Assembly (NCBI GenBank): GCA_050331095.1
Contig: JBHJHE010000010.1
Coordinates: 124,001 to 188,000 of the forward strand
Reading direction: 5' to 3'
DNA length: 64,000 nucleotides
Source: MED-G105 sp050331095
GTDB lineage: Bacteria > Pseudomonadota > Alphaproteobacteria > Caulobacterales > Parvularculaceae
This document shows, one piece after another, positions 19,061-27,658 of the stretch. Position 1 is the first letter of the stretch; every line of letters starts with the position of its first letter. The notes beneath the pieces were generated by a model that saw nothing but the letters and a program-made list of their open reading frames with translations, searched no databases and was not told the origin of the DNA. Made by a program: the position numbers and the translations under genes.

Positions 19061-19488
19061 TGGGGTCTCGCGCGGCTGTCGGACGAGGTCTTTGGATCCC
19101 GCCCCGCGTCGAGCGGCGATCGCGGACCGTTCGTTGACGCATCATACGTCGCGGCGCTTCGCTGCGCCAGCGCCCCCTGACGATGCGCGCTCGAGACGAT
19201 GCGCGCTCGAGCAGGGGCCTGACCGCGCTGGCGACGTCCCGGCGTCGGTCGGCGTCAGCGACTTGGGTGCGTTCGTCCTGCGGACCGGCGTTTGTACGTC
19301 CGGCTTTCAAGCGCAATGGCGCCGGAACGATTTAAGCGGAGAGGCGGGCTCAGCGAAGCGCATTGTCGCAAGCTCGACCCGCCGCCCGAGCGGAGACGGA
19401 GAGGCGCGGGTCGCTAGATCGACCCGTCGCGTGTCGCCGTCCCCCACGGGAAGATCTGCGCCGATGCGACCCGGCGCCGGCTCCGAGG
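19061..19488. other. Intergenic region with a 16-bp tandem duplication
   Basis: No convincing gene. It contains the upstream region of the guanylyltransferase gene and an exact tandem pair of GACGATGCGCGCTCGA at 19179-19194 and 19195-19210. Open frames running through it are extensions of antisense frames. Confidence 0.5.
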
Positions 19489-19962
19489 TTACGGCTGATA
19501 CGGAAGAGACGAGTGGTGGAGCACAATCCGAAGCGCGCCCTCCGCGTCCTTTTTGTACCCCCAACTCTTGTCGACCTTGGTCACCTTTCCGTCCTTATCC
19601 GTCATCGTGACCCAGCCCATCCACATCGCGACGTCGCCTTCGATAAAGTGCGCCGCGGTGTCGGACGTGCATTCTCGCCACCCTCTTATGCCGAAGCCGC
19701 CGACGAGCGGAAAATCGTCGTCATGCCCGACGAAGTAAGAGAGCGCGCCTTTCCTCGTTGGGCGGAACGTTTTCTCGCCGCTCGCCAGCGTGGGCTTGAA
19801 CAACACCGGGCCAAGATTGTAACCATACGCAGCGTCCAGGACGTCTTCCGCTACGCGGCGCGCGCCGTCGATCCCATCCGCCTCGAACGCTTTTGCGATG
19901 GAGATCAACGCGTCTCCCCATGCTTTGCGCGCGGCGTCCAATTCGGCTTCCGTGATCGCCAT
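19489..19962 (-). CDS. SnoaL/NTF2-like protein often misnamed phosphoribosyl-AMP cyclohydrolase
   Basis: This 157-residue protein begins with ITEAELDAARKAWGDAL and contains AYGYNLGPVLFKPTL, TFRPTRKGALSYFVG, the ADFPL-like GHDDDFPLVGGFGIRGW region and the C-terminal WGYKKDAEGALRIVLHHSSLPY. Related proteins are widespread in marine bacteria and have an NTF2-like fold; many database entries call them phosphoribosyl-AMP cyclohydrolase, but they lack HisI motifs. Its function is unknown. The start ATG has AAAGGA upstream. It stands alone with non-coding DNA on both sides. Confidence 0.7.
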   Translation of the reverse strand: MAITEAELDAARKAWGDALISIAKAFEADGIDGARRVAEDVLDAAYGYNLGPVLFKPTLASGEKTFRPTRKGALSYFVGHDDDFPLVGGFGIRGWRECTSDTAAHFIEGDVAMWMGWVTMTDKDGKVTKVDKSWGYKKDAEGALRIVLHHSSLPYQP

Positions 19963-20408
19963 GGTCGTTCCTTTTCTCCGGTTCAGGTTTCTAATCAGGC
20001 GTTAGAAATAGAAGTTTTAAGCGGCTGAAACAAGCGGCGCAGATCCGTCTTTTCGCCGCCTACGGGCTTTTCCGAAGATGAGGTTTGCGCCCTCCGGCCG
20101 GGCTCAGCGCCGGGCGTCTCGCGACGCGGCGAATAGAAGCCGTCGTTGAGCGACGCCGGAGGTTTTTCGCGCGTTTTCAATGTGTACGCCGTGATCTCGC
20201 CGCGCTGCGGGGTGGGGCGACGGCGTCGTGCGTCGCCGGAACGACGGATGGAGCGTATCGCCCGCCGCGGCGTATGGAAAAGCAAGGCATACGGATCGTT
20301 ACGTTGCGGACGAGCGAGCGTTCGACGACGATCTTCCGCTAATCGACGGCGATCCGCACGCCACTGAACGTCAGGCGGCGACGCGGGCGCTCGTCGCCGA
20401 CCGCACGC
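19963..20408. other. Intergenic region, no gene supported
   Basis: About 445 bases between two minus-strand genes. A 96-codon minus frame (19995-20285) is open but shows no ribosome binding site, domain or typical composition. I see no clear terminator. Confidence 0.4.
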
Positions 20409-22046
20409 TTACGAGTTCGGCGCGCTTTCGTCTTTTGGTCGTCGCAAATAAAGACGCGCGACGCCGTCTCTGTCGTCGATGGCGAAATCCTCCACCCGCT
20501 CGTAGCCTTCGTCGCGCGCATAGGCCCGCAACGGCGCTTCGAGATCGTAGTCGACGCCAAGCAGCAACGCGCCCGGAGGGTCGTTGCGGAGCAGCGCGTA
20601 AAGCTTGTCCGGCGACGTTGTTTTGTATTGGCGAGCCAGCTTTTCGGACATGAAGGGCGTCGTGCGCACGACGAACGGACCCGTGGCCATTTCTTGGTAT
20701 ACGGAGAGGCCGCCCTCCAGCGGGTAGATCGGCGCGAAGGTCGCGACCTTGCCGTCTGCGCCGGCCGCCGCCATCCGCGCGGCGATCTCCAGGCCGCTAT
20801 TGTGGACGGCGACCGTCGTCCAGCGTTCGGGGAAGGGTAGGCGCGCCAGGTCTTTCGTCAGCCGCGGCGCGTTGACGACGACGAGCGCGACCGAAAGCGC
20901 GATAAAGGCGGGTCGCGCCCGAGCCTGCGCGTCGGCGTCGAGGCGCGCGAACAAAAGCGCCATCAGCAGCGGCGCCAGCACGACGGGGGGCGCATAGTAC
21001 TGCGGAAAACCCGGCGTCGGGGAAAAAGCGGCGGCGGCGAGCGCGCCTATCGACAACGTCACGGCGACGATGCGCCCGTCGAGCGCAATCGCGCGGCGGC
21101 TAGCGAAAACCATGAGCGCCAACAGAACCCCTGCGGCGATGAGGAGCGCGTTGGCGCCCGTCGTCCACACGCTGTAGGCGAGCGTCGCTTTCGACATGAC
21201 GCCCATCGCGGCTTCGAGCGACGAATTCTCCGGCTGCGTCGCCCAATAGGCCCGGTGCGGACCGATGTGCCAAGAAAGGAGATGGGCGAACGTTTGTTCG
21301 GGCGCGCGGGCGACATGGGCCTGCGCCGGGGCCGCGCCGAGCAGGCCGCCTTGCGCCACCGGCGCGGCCACGACGCGTAAACGCTGCGCGGCGTCGAGCG
21401 CGGCCGGAGAAAACAGAGCGCACGCGAACACAACCGGGCCGACGACCGCGGCGCTGACCTTTACCGACGCGGCGAGGCCCAAGGCGAGCCCCGCGCCGAA
21501 GAACGTCCGCGGATCGGGCTGGGCGACGCCCAGCGCGAACGCGCTGACGCCGAGGTAAATCAGTGGCAACGACAGAAAATTGTTCGTCGCCGCCATGCCG
21601 GTCACGGTGAGGAAGACGTCGTTCGACAGAATTGAAAGCGTCAGAAACGCCGTCATGGGGCGCGAGCGGGTCAAGCGCCATGAGACGAACGCGACGGCGG
21701 CGGCTATCGCCAACCAGACGCAGAACATGAACAAACGCGACGACACGATGAAAGACGTCTCGCCCGTCGCGATCGCGGCCGCCCGGAACGCCCAGGCGGA
21801 GACCGGCGGGTGATTGTAGAAAAAGTCGGTATATAGATCGAAATCGCGCAGCAACGACGCGGGCGCGACGTAGAGGTGTTCGTCGCGGCGCAGCGCGTAG
21901 TTCATGATCCGTGAAAAGATCGCCGCCAGCAAGACGCCGCCGCCGGCGCCGTACGCCAGTTCGGCGCCGTGCGCGCGTCCCCACGCGCCAGCGGCGCGCA
22001 ATGCGCGACCGCTCCGCGCGCCCAGGCCCTCCGCGGCGCCGGTCAT
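20409..22046 (-). CDS. Glycosyltransferase family 39-like membrane protein (GT-C fold)
   Basis: GT-C enzymes transfer sugars from polyprenyl-phosphate donors on the periplasmic face. The 545-residue protein has about ten hydrophobic segments. The first extracytoplasmic loop contains RRDEHLYVAPA and FYNHPPVSAW, with the paired acidic residues expected in this family. The C-terminal ~150 residues are soluble (HNSGLEIAARMAAAGADGK). The start is ATG 22046, which overlaps the TGA of the HAD-UbiA gene (ATGA), so both are co-translated. The partner gene supplies a prenyl-type activity, suggesting a joint role in a lipid-linked sugar modification. Confidence 0.75.
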   Translation of the reverse strand: MTGAAEGLGARSGRALRAAGAWGRAHGAELAYGAGGGVLLAAIFSRIMNYALRRDEHLYVAPASLLRDFDLYTDFFYNHPPVSAWAFRAAAIATGETSFIVSSRLFMFCVWLAIAAAVAFVSWRLTRSRPMTAFLTLSILSNDVFLTVTGMAATNNFLSLPLIYLGVSAFALGVAQPDPRTFFGAGLALGLAASVKVSAAVVGPVVFACALFSPAALDAAQRLRVVAAPVAQGGLLGAAPAQAHVARAPEQTFAHLLSWHIGPHRAYWATQPENSSLEAAMGVMSKATLAYSVWTTGANALLIAAGVLLALMVFASRRAIALDGRIVAVTLSIGALAAAAFSPTPGFPQYYAPPVVLAPLLMALLFARLDADAQARARPAFIALSVALVVVNAPRLTKDLARLPFPERWTTVAVHNSGLEIAARMAAAGADGKVATFAPIYPLEGGLSVYQEMATGPFVVRTTPFMSEKLARQYKTTSPDKLYALLRNDPPGALLLGVDYDLEAPLRAYARDEGYERVEDFAIDDRDGVARLYLRRPKDESAPNS

Positions 22047-23560
22047 CCCGGGAAACCGGGTTTGTCCGCAATTTGCCAGATCAAAACGATCGCGGCCCCA
22101 TGCAGCCAGCTCACGCGGTCCTTGAGCGCGAAAATGATCGGATCGTCGCGCAACTCGCCGCGGTGCGCGCGGACCCAGATTCGCATCGTCCACGAAAAAA
22201 GCACAAGCGGGATGAAATAGAGCCACTCAGCGTCGTCGTAGTGTCCGATCGTCATCGCTTTGAATTGGAAGTACAGCGACATGACGATCATGGCCGCGAT
22301 CGCCGCGCTGACGCCGAACGCGGTCAGCAAATGCCGATCGTCGACGCGGTATCCCCGGCCGGAAGGCGCCGGGTCGCCGTTCGCGTGCGCAAGCGCGAGT
22401 TCGGACGTTCGTTTCGCAAACGCCAGCGACGCGCAGAACGCGAACGCGAAACTGGTCAGCCAGAACGACACGGGCTCGTCCAGAATGGTCATGCCGGCGA
22501 CGAGGCGCAGCGTGAAAAGCAAGCCGATGACGAAGAGGTCCGTTAGCGGGATGCGCTTCAACTTGAGCGAATACGCGATCGCGAGGCCGAAGTAGATCGC
22601 CGCCCATTTCGCGAAATCGGGGTCTATGGCGGCGGCGACCCCGAGGCCGGCGCATGCGCCGGCGACCGCGAACGTCAGGGCGCGCGCGGCGGGGATGCGG
22701 CCGGCGGCGATCGCGCGGCGGTGTTTTCGCGGGTGGGCGCGATCGGCGTCGAGATCGAACAGGTCGTTGAACAGGTAGCAGGCCGACGCGACGAAGCCGA
22801 ACGCGACGTAGCCGACGGCGGCGGCTGCGACGGCCTCGGCCTCCATGAAACGCTGGCTCAGAACCAATGGCACGAAAATGAGCAGATTCTTGACCCAGTG
22901 GTGTATACGGAGCGTCTTGATCCAGTCGGCGAAAGTCGCGCGATCGTCGACGATCCGTTCGCTCGCATCCGGCGACGCGCCCAGCAGGCGTTGGGCGCGG
23001 CCCGGCGATGCGACGACGACCCGCTGGGTCGCGGCCGCGAACACCGGTCGGTCGGCCGATGAATCGCCCACATAGGCGAAACCGTTGGGGAAGCGCGCCC
23101 GAAGATAGTCGGCCTTCGCCGCGCCGGTCAGGTTGACGTCTCCGGAACTTCCCACGGCGCTGTCGAAAACGCCGAGATGGTCGGCGACGGCGTTGGCGAC
23201 GCGTTGGTCTGCGCCGGTGACAAGGTGGGAGCCGCCCCCCGCCGCTCTCGCGCGTCGCGCCAACGCCACCACCTCTGGCCGATAGGGCGTCGTTTCTGGA
23301 TCGAACCCGTCAATGTCGAAGATGGCGCGTTTGAACGCCGCGCGGCCGCGCGTAAGGGCGACGAGCGCGCGCGCGAACGCCAACGGCCGCCGCGCGGCAA
23401 GCCGGATAACCGCCTCGACGAGCGTATCGGCGGGGGTCAACGTCCCGTCCAGATCCACGATAAGCGGGCGTTGATGAGACGGCCGCTCATGCGGCGTTTC
23501 CGCATCCGTCAGTTCAGCAGAACGCTTCGGCGGCGAACTTTGCACTTGAATATTCGCCAC
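22043..23560 (-). CDS. HAD phosphatase-UbiA prenyltransferase fusion (decaprenyl-phosphate phosphoribosyltransferase-like)
   Basis: The N-terminal ~190 residues are a HAD hydrolase (DLDGTLTPADTLVEA, then GDSSADRPVF). The C-terminal ~290 residues are a UbiA membrane prenyltransferase with NDLFDLDADRAHPRKHRR, the first Asp-rich motif, and about eight membrane helices. Similar fusions resemble decaprenyl-phosphate 5-phosphoribose synthase and its phosphatase, so a polyprenyl-phospho-sugar made here could feed the overlapping GT-C gene. The exact start is uncertain: GTG 23560 or GTG 23545 are candidates, and the frame is open much further upstream into the divergent acyltransferase gene. Confidence 0.8.
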   Translation of the reverse strand: MANIQVQSSPPKRSAELTDAETPHERPSHQRPLIVDLDGTLTPADTLVEAVIRLAARRPLAFARALVALTRGRAAFKRAIFDIDGFDPETTPYRPEVVALARRARAAGGGSHLVTGADQRVANAVADHLGVFDSAVGSSGDVNLTGAAKADYLRARFPNGFAYVGDSSADRPVFAAATQRVVVASPGRAQRLLGASPDASERIVDDRATFADWIKTLRIHHWVKNLLIFVPLVLSQRFMEAEAVAAAAVGYVAFGFVASACYLFNDLFDLDADRAHPRKHRRAIAAGRIPAARALTFAVAGACAGLGVAAAIDPDFAKWAAIYFGLAIAYSLKLKRIPLTDLFVIGLLFTLRLVAGMTILDEPVSFWLTSFAFAFCASLAFAKRTSELALAHANGDPAPSGRGYRVDDRHLLTAFGVSAAIAAMIVMSLYFQFKAMTIGHYDDAEWLYFIPLVLFSWTMRIWVRAHRGELRDDPIIFALKDRVSWLHGAAIVLIWQIADKPGFPG

Positions 23561-23624
23561 TGCAATGAACTTAATTCGCTCTAAGACCAATACGCAATCG
23601 CCGCCGTCTATCAGGAGACCCGCG

Positions 23625-24722
23625 TTGACACAAGTCGAGGCGCCAGGCGGCGTGGCGGCGGCGGCTAAGCCGCCCGCCAGCGGGGAAAGAGTCGCGTTTC
23701 TCGACTTGTTTCGCGGCGCGGCGATCTTGCAGATCGTCGTTCTCCACGCCGGGCGCGCCCTATTCAACCGCGGATACGCCGAACCGATAGCGGACAGCGA
23801 TCTCGCCTTCGCGACCATCGACATTTTTTTTCATAACGCCACGATTTACTTCACTTTAATTTCAAGCATCCTCTACGCTCGGATTTTCGCGCATCGCGAC
23901 TTTGTCGGCTTTTTGAAGGGGCGCGCTCTTTACGTCGCGACGCCTTATCTCGTCGTGTCGACGGCGCTGACGATCTTGATGTCGTTCCGCCAGGGCGGCG
24001 ACCTTGGCCAGCTGCCTGCGGCGATCTTTCTCGCGGGCGCGACCGGCGATGCGTGGAATCAGCTTTGGTACATTCCGGTCATTCTCGCGCTCTATGCTTT
24101 GACGCCGACCATGTTCGCCTTGGCGAGGGCGCCTGAGGCGCGGTGGGCGGCGGTCGCGCTCATCGCCGCGCCCCTCCTGTTTTCTCGTACGGGTACGGAC
24201 GTGACCGCGCCGCAGCTTCTTTACTTCGCAGGACCTTACATGCTCGGTCTTCTCATCGGGCTCGACCTCGAGCGCTGGATGGACGCGTTCGAGCGCCGCA
24301 AAGCCGCGTTGGGCGCGACGGCGTTGGCGAGCACGGCCGCCCTTTACGCGCTTTACATAGGCGGGCTCGACTATGTCGGCCCGGTGTCGGCGCGCGAGAG
24401 CCTTTACTACGTTCAAAAGCTCGCTCTGGCGGCGTTGCTGCTCACATTGATGCGGCGGTGGAGCCTGACGCCGCGGCGACGTCGAGACGCGTTCCTGACC
24501 TACGCCGCCACGACCGCGTTCGGGATTTACTTCGTTCACGCGCCGGCGCTGCGGCCCATCGTTCGCGTCGTCGGCGGGTTGACGACGGAGCCCCCTGGCG
24601 GCGCTGAGCGGCTCGCCTTGACGTTCGTCGCGGCGGTCGCCGCCGTGTTGGTTTCGTGGGCGGTCGTCATCGTCGCTCAAAAAACGCTCGGCCGACGCTC
24701 CCGTCTGATCCTTGGCGCGTAG
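23625..24722 (+). CDS. Acyltransferase family 3 membrane protein
   Basis: Family 3 acyltransferases O-acylate sugars of the envelope. The motif FLDLFRGAAILQIVVLHAGRALF near the N-terminus and about ten membrane segments support this. I prefer the TTG start at 23625 because AGGAG lies at 23613-23617 with seven bases between; an ATG at 23565 is in frame but has no ribosome binding site and would nearly touch the start of the divergent HAD-UbiA gene. With this start the product is 365 residues. Confidence 0.75.
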   Translation: MTQVEAPGGVAAAAKPPASGERVAFLDLFRGAAILQIVVLHAGRALFNRGYAEPIADSDLAFATIDIFFHNATIYFTLISSILYARIFAHRDFVGFLKGRALYVATPYLVVSTALTILMSFRQGGDLGQLPAAIFLAGATGDAWNQLWYIPVILALYALTPTMFALARAPEARWAAVALIAAPLLFSRTGTDVTAPQLLYFAGPYMLGLLIGLDLERWMDAFERRKAALGATALASTAALYALYIGGLDYVGPVSARESLYYVQKLALAALLLTLMRRWSLTPRRRRDAFLTYAATTAFGIYFVHAPALRPIVRVVGGLTTEPPGGAERLALTFVAAVAAVLVSWAVVIVAQKTLGRRSRLILGA

Positions 24723-24872
24723 CTAGGCGTCGACCATGCGGATGATCGCGGGCTTCTCGGCGTCGGGCGGCGTTGGCTGCGGGGGAAGGCGTTCGAGGCG
24801 CAGGCGCCGCGCTTTTGACCGTGATCTTCGCCCTCGTCCGTCGCGTTCGCGCAAGTTTGTCGCGAGGTATGG

Positions 24873-26666
24873 TCAGTGGGCGCGGGGGAGGCCGGCGCCG
24901 GCGGGTATCCGGATGTCGTCCACCAGAGCCTGCACCCGGCTCGGCGTTGGCGCCGTCATCCGCGCCACGATGAAGGCGACGGCGAAGTTGAGCGCCGCGC
25001 CGACGGAGCCGATCCCCTCGGGCGAGATCCCGAACAGCCAGTTCCGCGGCGCGTTCACGCCCCCGAACCAGGGGGACTTGAAGTAGACGATGTAACCGAT
25101 CGTGAAGGCGAGGCCCGCGACCATGCCGGCGACCGCGCCCTCCTTGTTCATTTTCTTGAAAAAGATCCCCATAAGGATCGCCGGGAAGAGCGATGACGCA
25201 GCGAGGCCGAACGCGAGCGCGACGACTTGCGCGACGAAGCCCGGGGGATTGACGCCGAGATAGCCGGCGACGGCGATCGCGAATACGGCCGCCCCGCGCG
25301 CGGCCAGCAATTCGCCGCGTTCGGAGATGTTTGGGGTGAACGTCTTCTTTAGGAGGTCGTGGCTGATCGATGCGGAGATCACGAGAAGCAAGCCGGCGGC
25401 CGTCGACAGCGCGGCCGCGATGCCGCCCGCCGCGACGAGCGCGACGACCCAGCCTGGCAGTTCGGCGATCTCCGGGTTCGCGAGAACCATGATGTCGCGG
25501 TCGACGTAGGTTTCGTTGGCGTTGGTCGTCGCCTCGTTCGCGACGAGGCGTTCGCCGGAGGCGCCGCGTTCGTCCGTGAACTTCGGCTTGCCGACGAAGG
25601 GCGCCCCGGCGGCGTACTGAACTTTGCCGTCGGCGTTTTTGTCCGTCCACGCAATGAGGCCGATGTTCTCGAAGGTCTTGAAGAACGTCGGCGCGCCGCC
25701 GTTCTCCGCCGTCTCCGCATAGGTCGAGCCGTTGACGGTCTCGATGAAGTTGAGCCGCGCGAAGGCCCCGACGGCGGGCGCGGTCGTGTAGAGGAGCGCG
25801 ATGAAGACGAGCGCGTAGCCGGCGGATTTGCGCGCGTCGGACGCCTTCGGCACGGTGAAGAACCGCACGATCACGTGCGGCAGGCCCGCCGTGCCCACCA
25901 TCAGCGCCAGCGTGATCGCGAACATGTCGACCATTGACTTCGAACCGAGTGTGTAGGGGTCGAAACCGAGATCGACGAGCGTCGTATCGAGCTTCTGAAG
26001 GACGGTCATGCCCGATCCGTCGGCGACGGGCGAGCCGAGGCCGAGCTGCGGGATCGGATTGCCGGTGATCAGGATCGAGATCAAGACGGCGGGCGCCATG
26101 TAGGCGAAGATCAGGACGCAGTACTGCGCGACTTGGGTGTAGGTGATGCCTTTCATGCCGCCGAGCACGGCGTAGAAGAAGACGACGGCCATGCCGACGA
26201 AGACGCCAATGGTGATCGGAACGTTCAGAAAGTGCGAGAATACGACGCCGACGCCCCGCATCTGGCCGGCGATGTACGTGAACGAAATGACGATCAGGCA
26301 GGCCACGGCGACGACCCGGGCGGTCTTGGAGTAGTACCGTTCCCCGATGAAGTCCGGCACGGTGAACTGGCCGAACTTGCGCAGGTAGGGCGCGAGGAGC
26401 AGCGCCAGAAGAACGTAGCCGCCGGTCCAGCCCATGAGGTAGACCGAGCCGTCATAGCCGGCGAACGCGATGACGCCCGCCATTGAAATGAACGAGGCGG
26501 CGCTCATCCAGTCGGCGGCGGTCGCCATGCCGTTAGCGACGGGGTGGACGCCGCCGCCCGCGACGTAGAAGTCTTTGGTCGAGGCCGCGCGGGACCGGAT
26601 GGCGATGCCGATGTAAAGCGCGAAGGAAAGTCCGACAACGATGTAAGTGAGAAGCTGCGTGCTCAT
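24873..26666 (-). CDS. Sodium:solute symporter, ActP-like (DUF4212-partnered large subunit)
   Basis: A 597-residue inner-membrane protein with about 13 hydrophobic segments. KDFYVAGGGVHPVANGMATAADWMSAASFI and GYDGSVYLMGW are the signature of acetate-permease-like SSS transporters, which use sodium to import small carboxylates. A large loop (about residues 330-400) is inserted after the eighth segment. The ATG at 26666 has AAAGGAG just before it. The small DUF4212 subunit gene lies 10 bases upstream, the usual pair. The substrate is unknown; acetate, propionate or lactate are possible. Confidence 0.9.
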   Translation of the reverse strand: MSTQLLTYIVVGLSFALYIGIAIRSRAASTKDFYVAGGGVHPVANGMATAADWMSAASFISMAGVIAFAGYDGSVYLMGWTGGYVLLALLLAPYLRKFGQFTVPDFIGERYYSKTARVVAVACLIVISFTYIAGQMRGVGVVFSHFLNVPITIGVFVGMAVVFFYAVLGGMKGITYTQVAQYCVLIFAYMAPAVLISILITGNPIPQLGLGSPVADGSGMTVLQKLDTTLVDLGFDPYTLGSKSMVDMFAITLALMVGTAGLPHVIVRFFTVPKASDARKSAGYALVFIALLYTTAPAVGAFARLNFIETVNGSTYAETAENGGAPTFFKTFENIGLIAWTDKNADGKVQYAAGAPFVGKPKFTDERGASGERLVANEATTNANETYVDRDIMVLANPEIAELPGWVVALVAAGGIAAALSTAAGLLLVISASISHDLLKKTFTPNISERGELLAARGAAVFAIAVAGYLGVNPPGFVAQVVALAFGLAASSLFPAILMGIFFKKMNKEGAVAGMVAGLAFTIGYIVYFKSPWFGGVNAPRNWLFGISPEGIGSVGAALNFAVAFIVARMTAPTPSRVQALVDDIRIPAGAGLPRAH

Positions 26667-26676
26667 GCTCCTTTCC

Positions 26677-27042
26677 TCACGCGTCGTCGTCATCGACGCC
26701 GAACCGGCGTTCGATGCGTTTCATGCGGGCCGAATAGAAGAAGATCAGCCCGACGAAGACGTAGATCGCGCCTTGCTGGGCGAACCAGAAACCGAGGGGA
26801 TAGCCGCCGAGGCTGAAGGCGTTCAGTTCGGCGACGAATAGGATGCCCGCGCCGAAGGAGACCGCGAACCAGACGGCGAGAAGCCCGAGAAGCAGGCGCA
26901 CGTTCGCGGACCAATAGCCATTGGCCGCCGCCCTGGACGCCGCTCCATCCGCTAGCGCACCTTTCTGCGAAAGATCGTCCGGCGCGGCGTTCGCGCGCCC
27001 TGATTGGGGGGGCGCGTCGGAAGAGGGCGTCGTCGCAACCAT
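26677..27042 (-). CDS. DUF4212 small subunit of the sodium:solute symporter
   Basis: The 121-residue protein has two membrane segments: VRLLLGLLAVWFAVSFGAGI and FWFAQQGAIYVFVGLIFFYS, with the motif GYPLGFWFAQQG typical of DUF4212. The N-terminal ~40 residues are variable and polar. ATG 27042 starts the part that resembles the family; the open frame extends further upstream without homologous sequence. Always found next to an SSS transporter, as here. Confidence 0.88.
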   Translation of the reverse strand: MVATTPSSDAPPQSGRANAAPDDLSQKGALADGAASRAAANGYWSANVRLLLGLLAVWFAVSFGAGILFVAELNAFSLGGYPLGFWFAQQGAIYVFVGLIFFYSARMKRIERRFGVDDDDA

Positions 27043-27124
27043 GTCACGGCATCTGATGTCAAGGACTCTGCCGTCGCCGCCTCCGACGACGCCGTCTCGG
27101 TCGGCTCCGTCGCTGGCGTCGCGA

Positions 27125-27658
27125 TCAGTCCGCAGGGGCTGCGCTTGCGTCGCGTTCGGGCGTCTCATAAGTCAGGAACGCGCCGCGCCGGCTTTCGTCG
27201 AATACAAGCGTACGCTTTTCGCCGTCGATCGACACGTTGACGTGATTGACCTGGTCGGGACTGAGGTCGGCGAGAATGTCGCTGCGTACGCGAAGCGCGG
27301 TCGGCGGCGCTGGAAGCTGCGCCTCCTGATAAACGACGATGTAGTCGCCCTCGATCTCGGCGCCGATGAATTCGAGGGCGATCGGCGCGCCGCTGGCGTC
27401 GGCGAGCGCGAAGCGCTGCGCGATGTAAAGGCCGAGGGCGGCGAGGCTTTCCGCGCTCGCGAAACCTTCGGCGCCGCGCCCCAGTTCGGCCGTCGCGGAG
27501 TCGAGCGCGTGGTGGGCGTGCAGGCGGTGGATCACTTCCACGGCGCTGGCCCGGCGGTTCCACTCGACCGAGGTGAGCGCGAAGTTCGCGTCGTGGGCGC
27601 GCGCCGCGAGCGGCGCCGTCGCGATCGCCAAAAGAACCAGGATCGCCCGCGGGATCAC
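27125..27658 (-). CDS. Small periplasmic protein, DUF6702-like
   Basis: The 177-residue product has a signal peptide (MIPRAILVLLAIATAPLAARAH) and the motif EVIHRLHAHHALD, which recalls DUF6702 proteins. The rest is a beta-rich domain with IGAEIEGDYIVVYQEA. Its ATG overlaps the TGA of the M1 peptidase gene by 4 bases, so the two are translated together. Function unknown; the coupling suggests a role with the peptidase. Confidence 0.65.
   Translation of the reverse strand: MIPRAILVLLAIATAPLAARAHDANFALTSVEWNRRASAVEVIHRLHAHHALDSATAELGRGAEGFASAESLAALGLYIAQRFALADASGAPIALEFIGAEIEGDYIVVYQEAQLPAPPTALRVRSDILADLSPDQVNHVNVSIDGEKRTLVFDESRRGAFLTYETPERDASAAPAD

Noticed and set aside
19995..20285. 96-codon minus-strand hypothetical gene
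   Set aside because: No ribosome binding site, domain or conserved composition; neighbours on both sides have clear starts and stops outside it.
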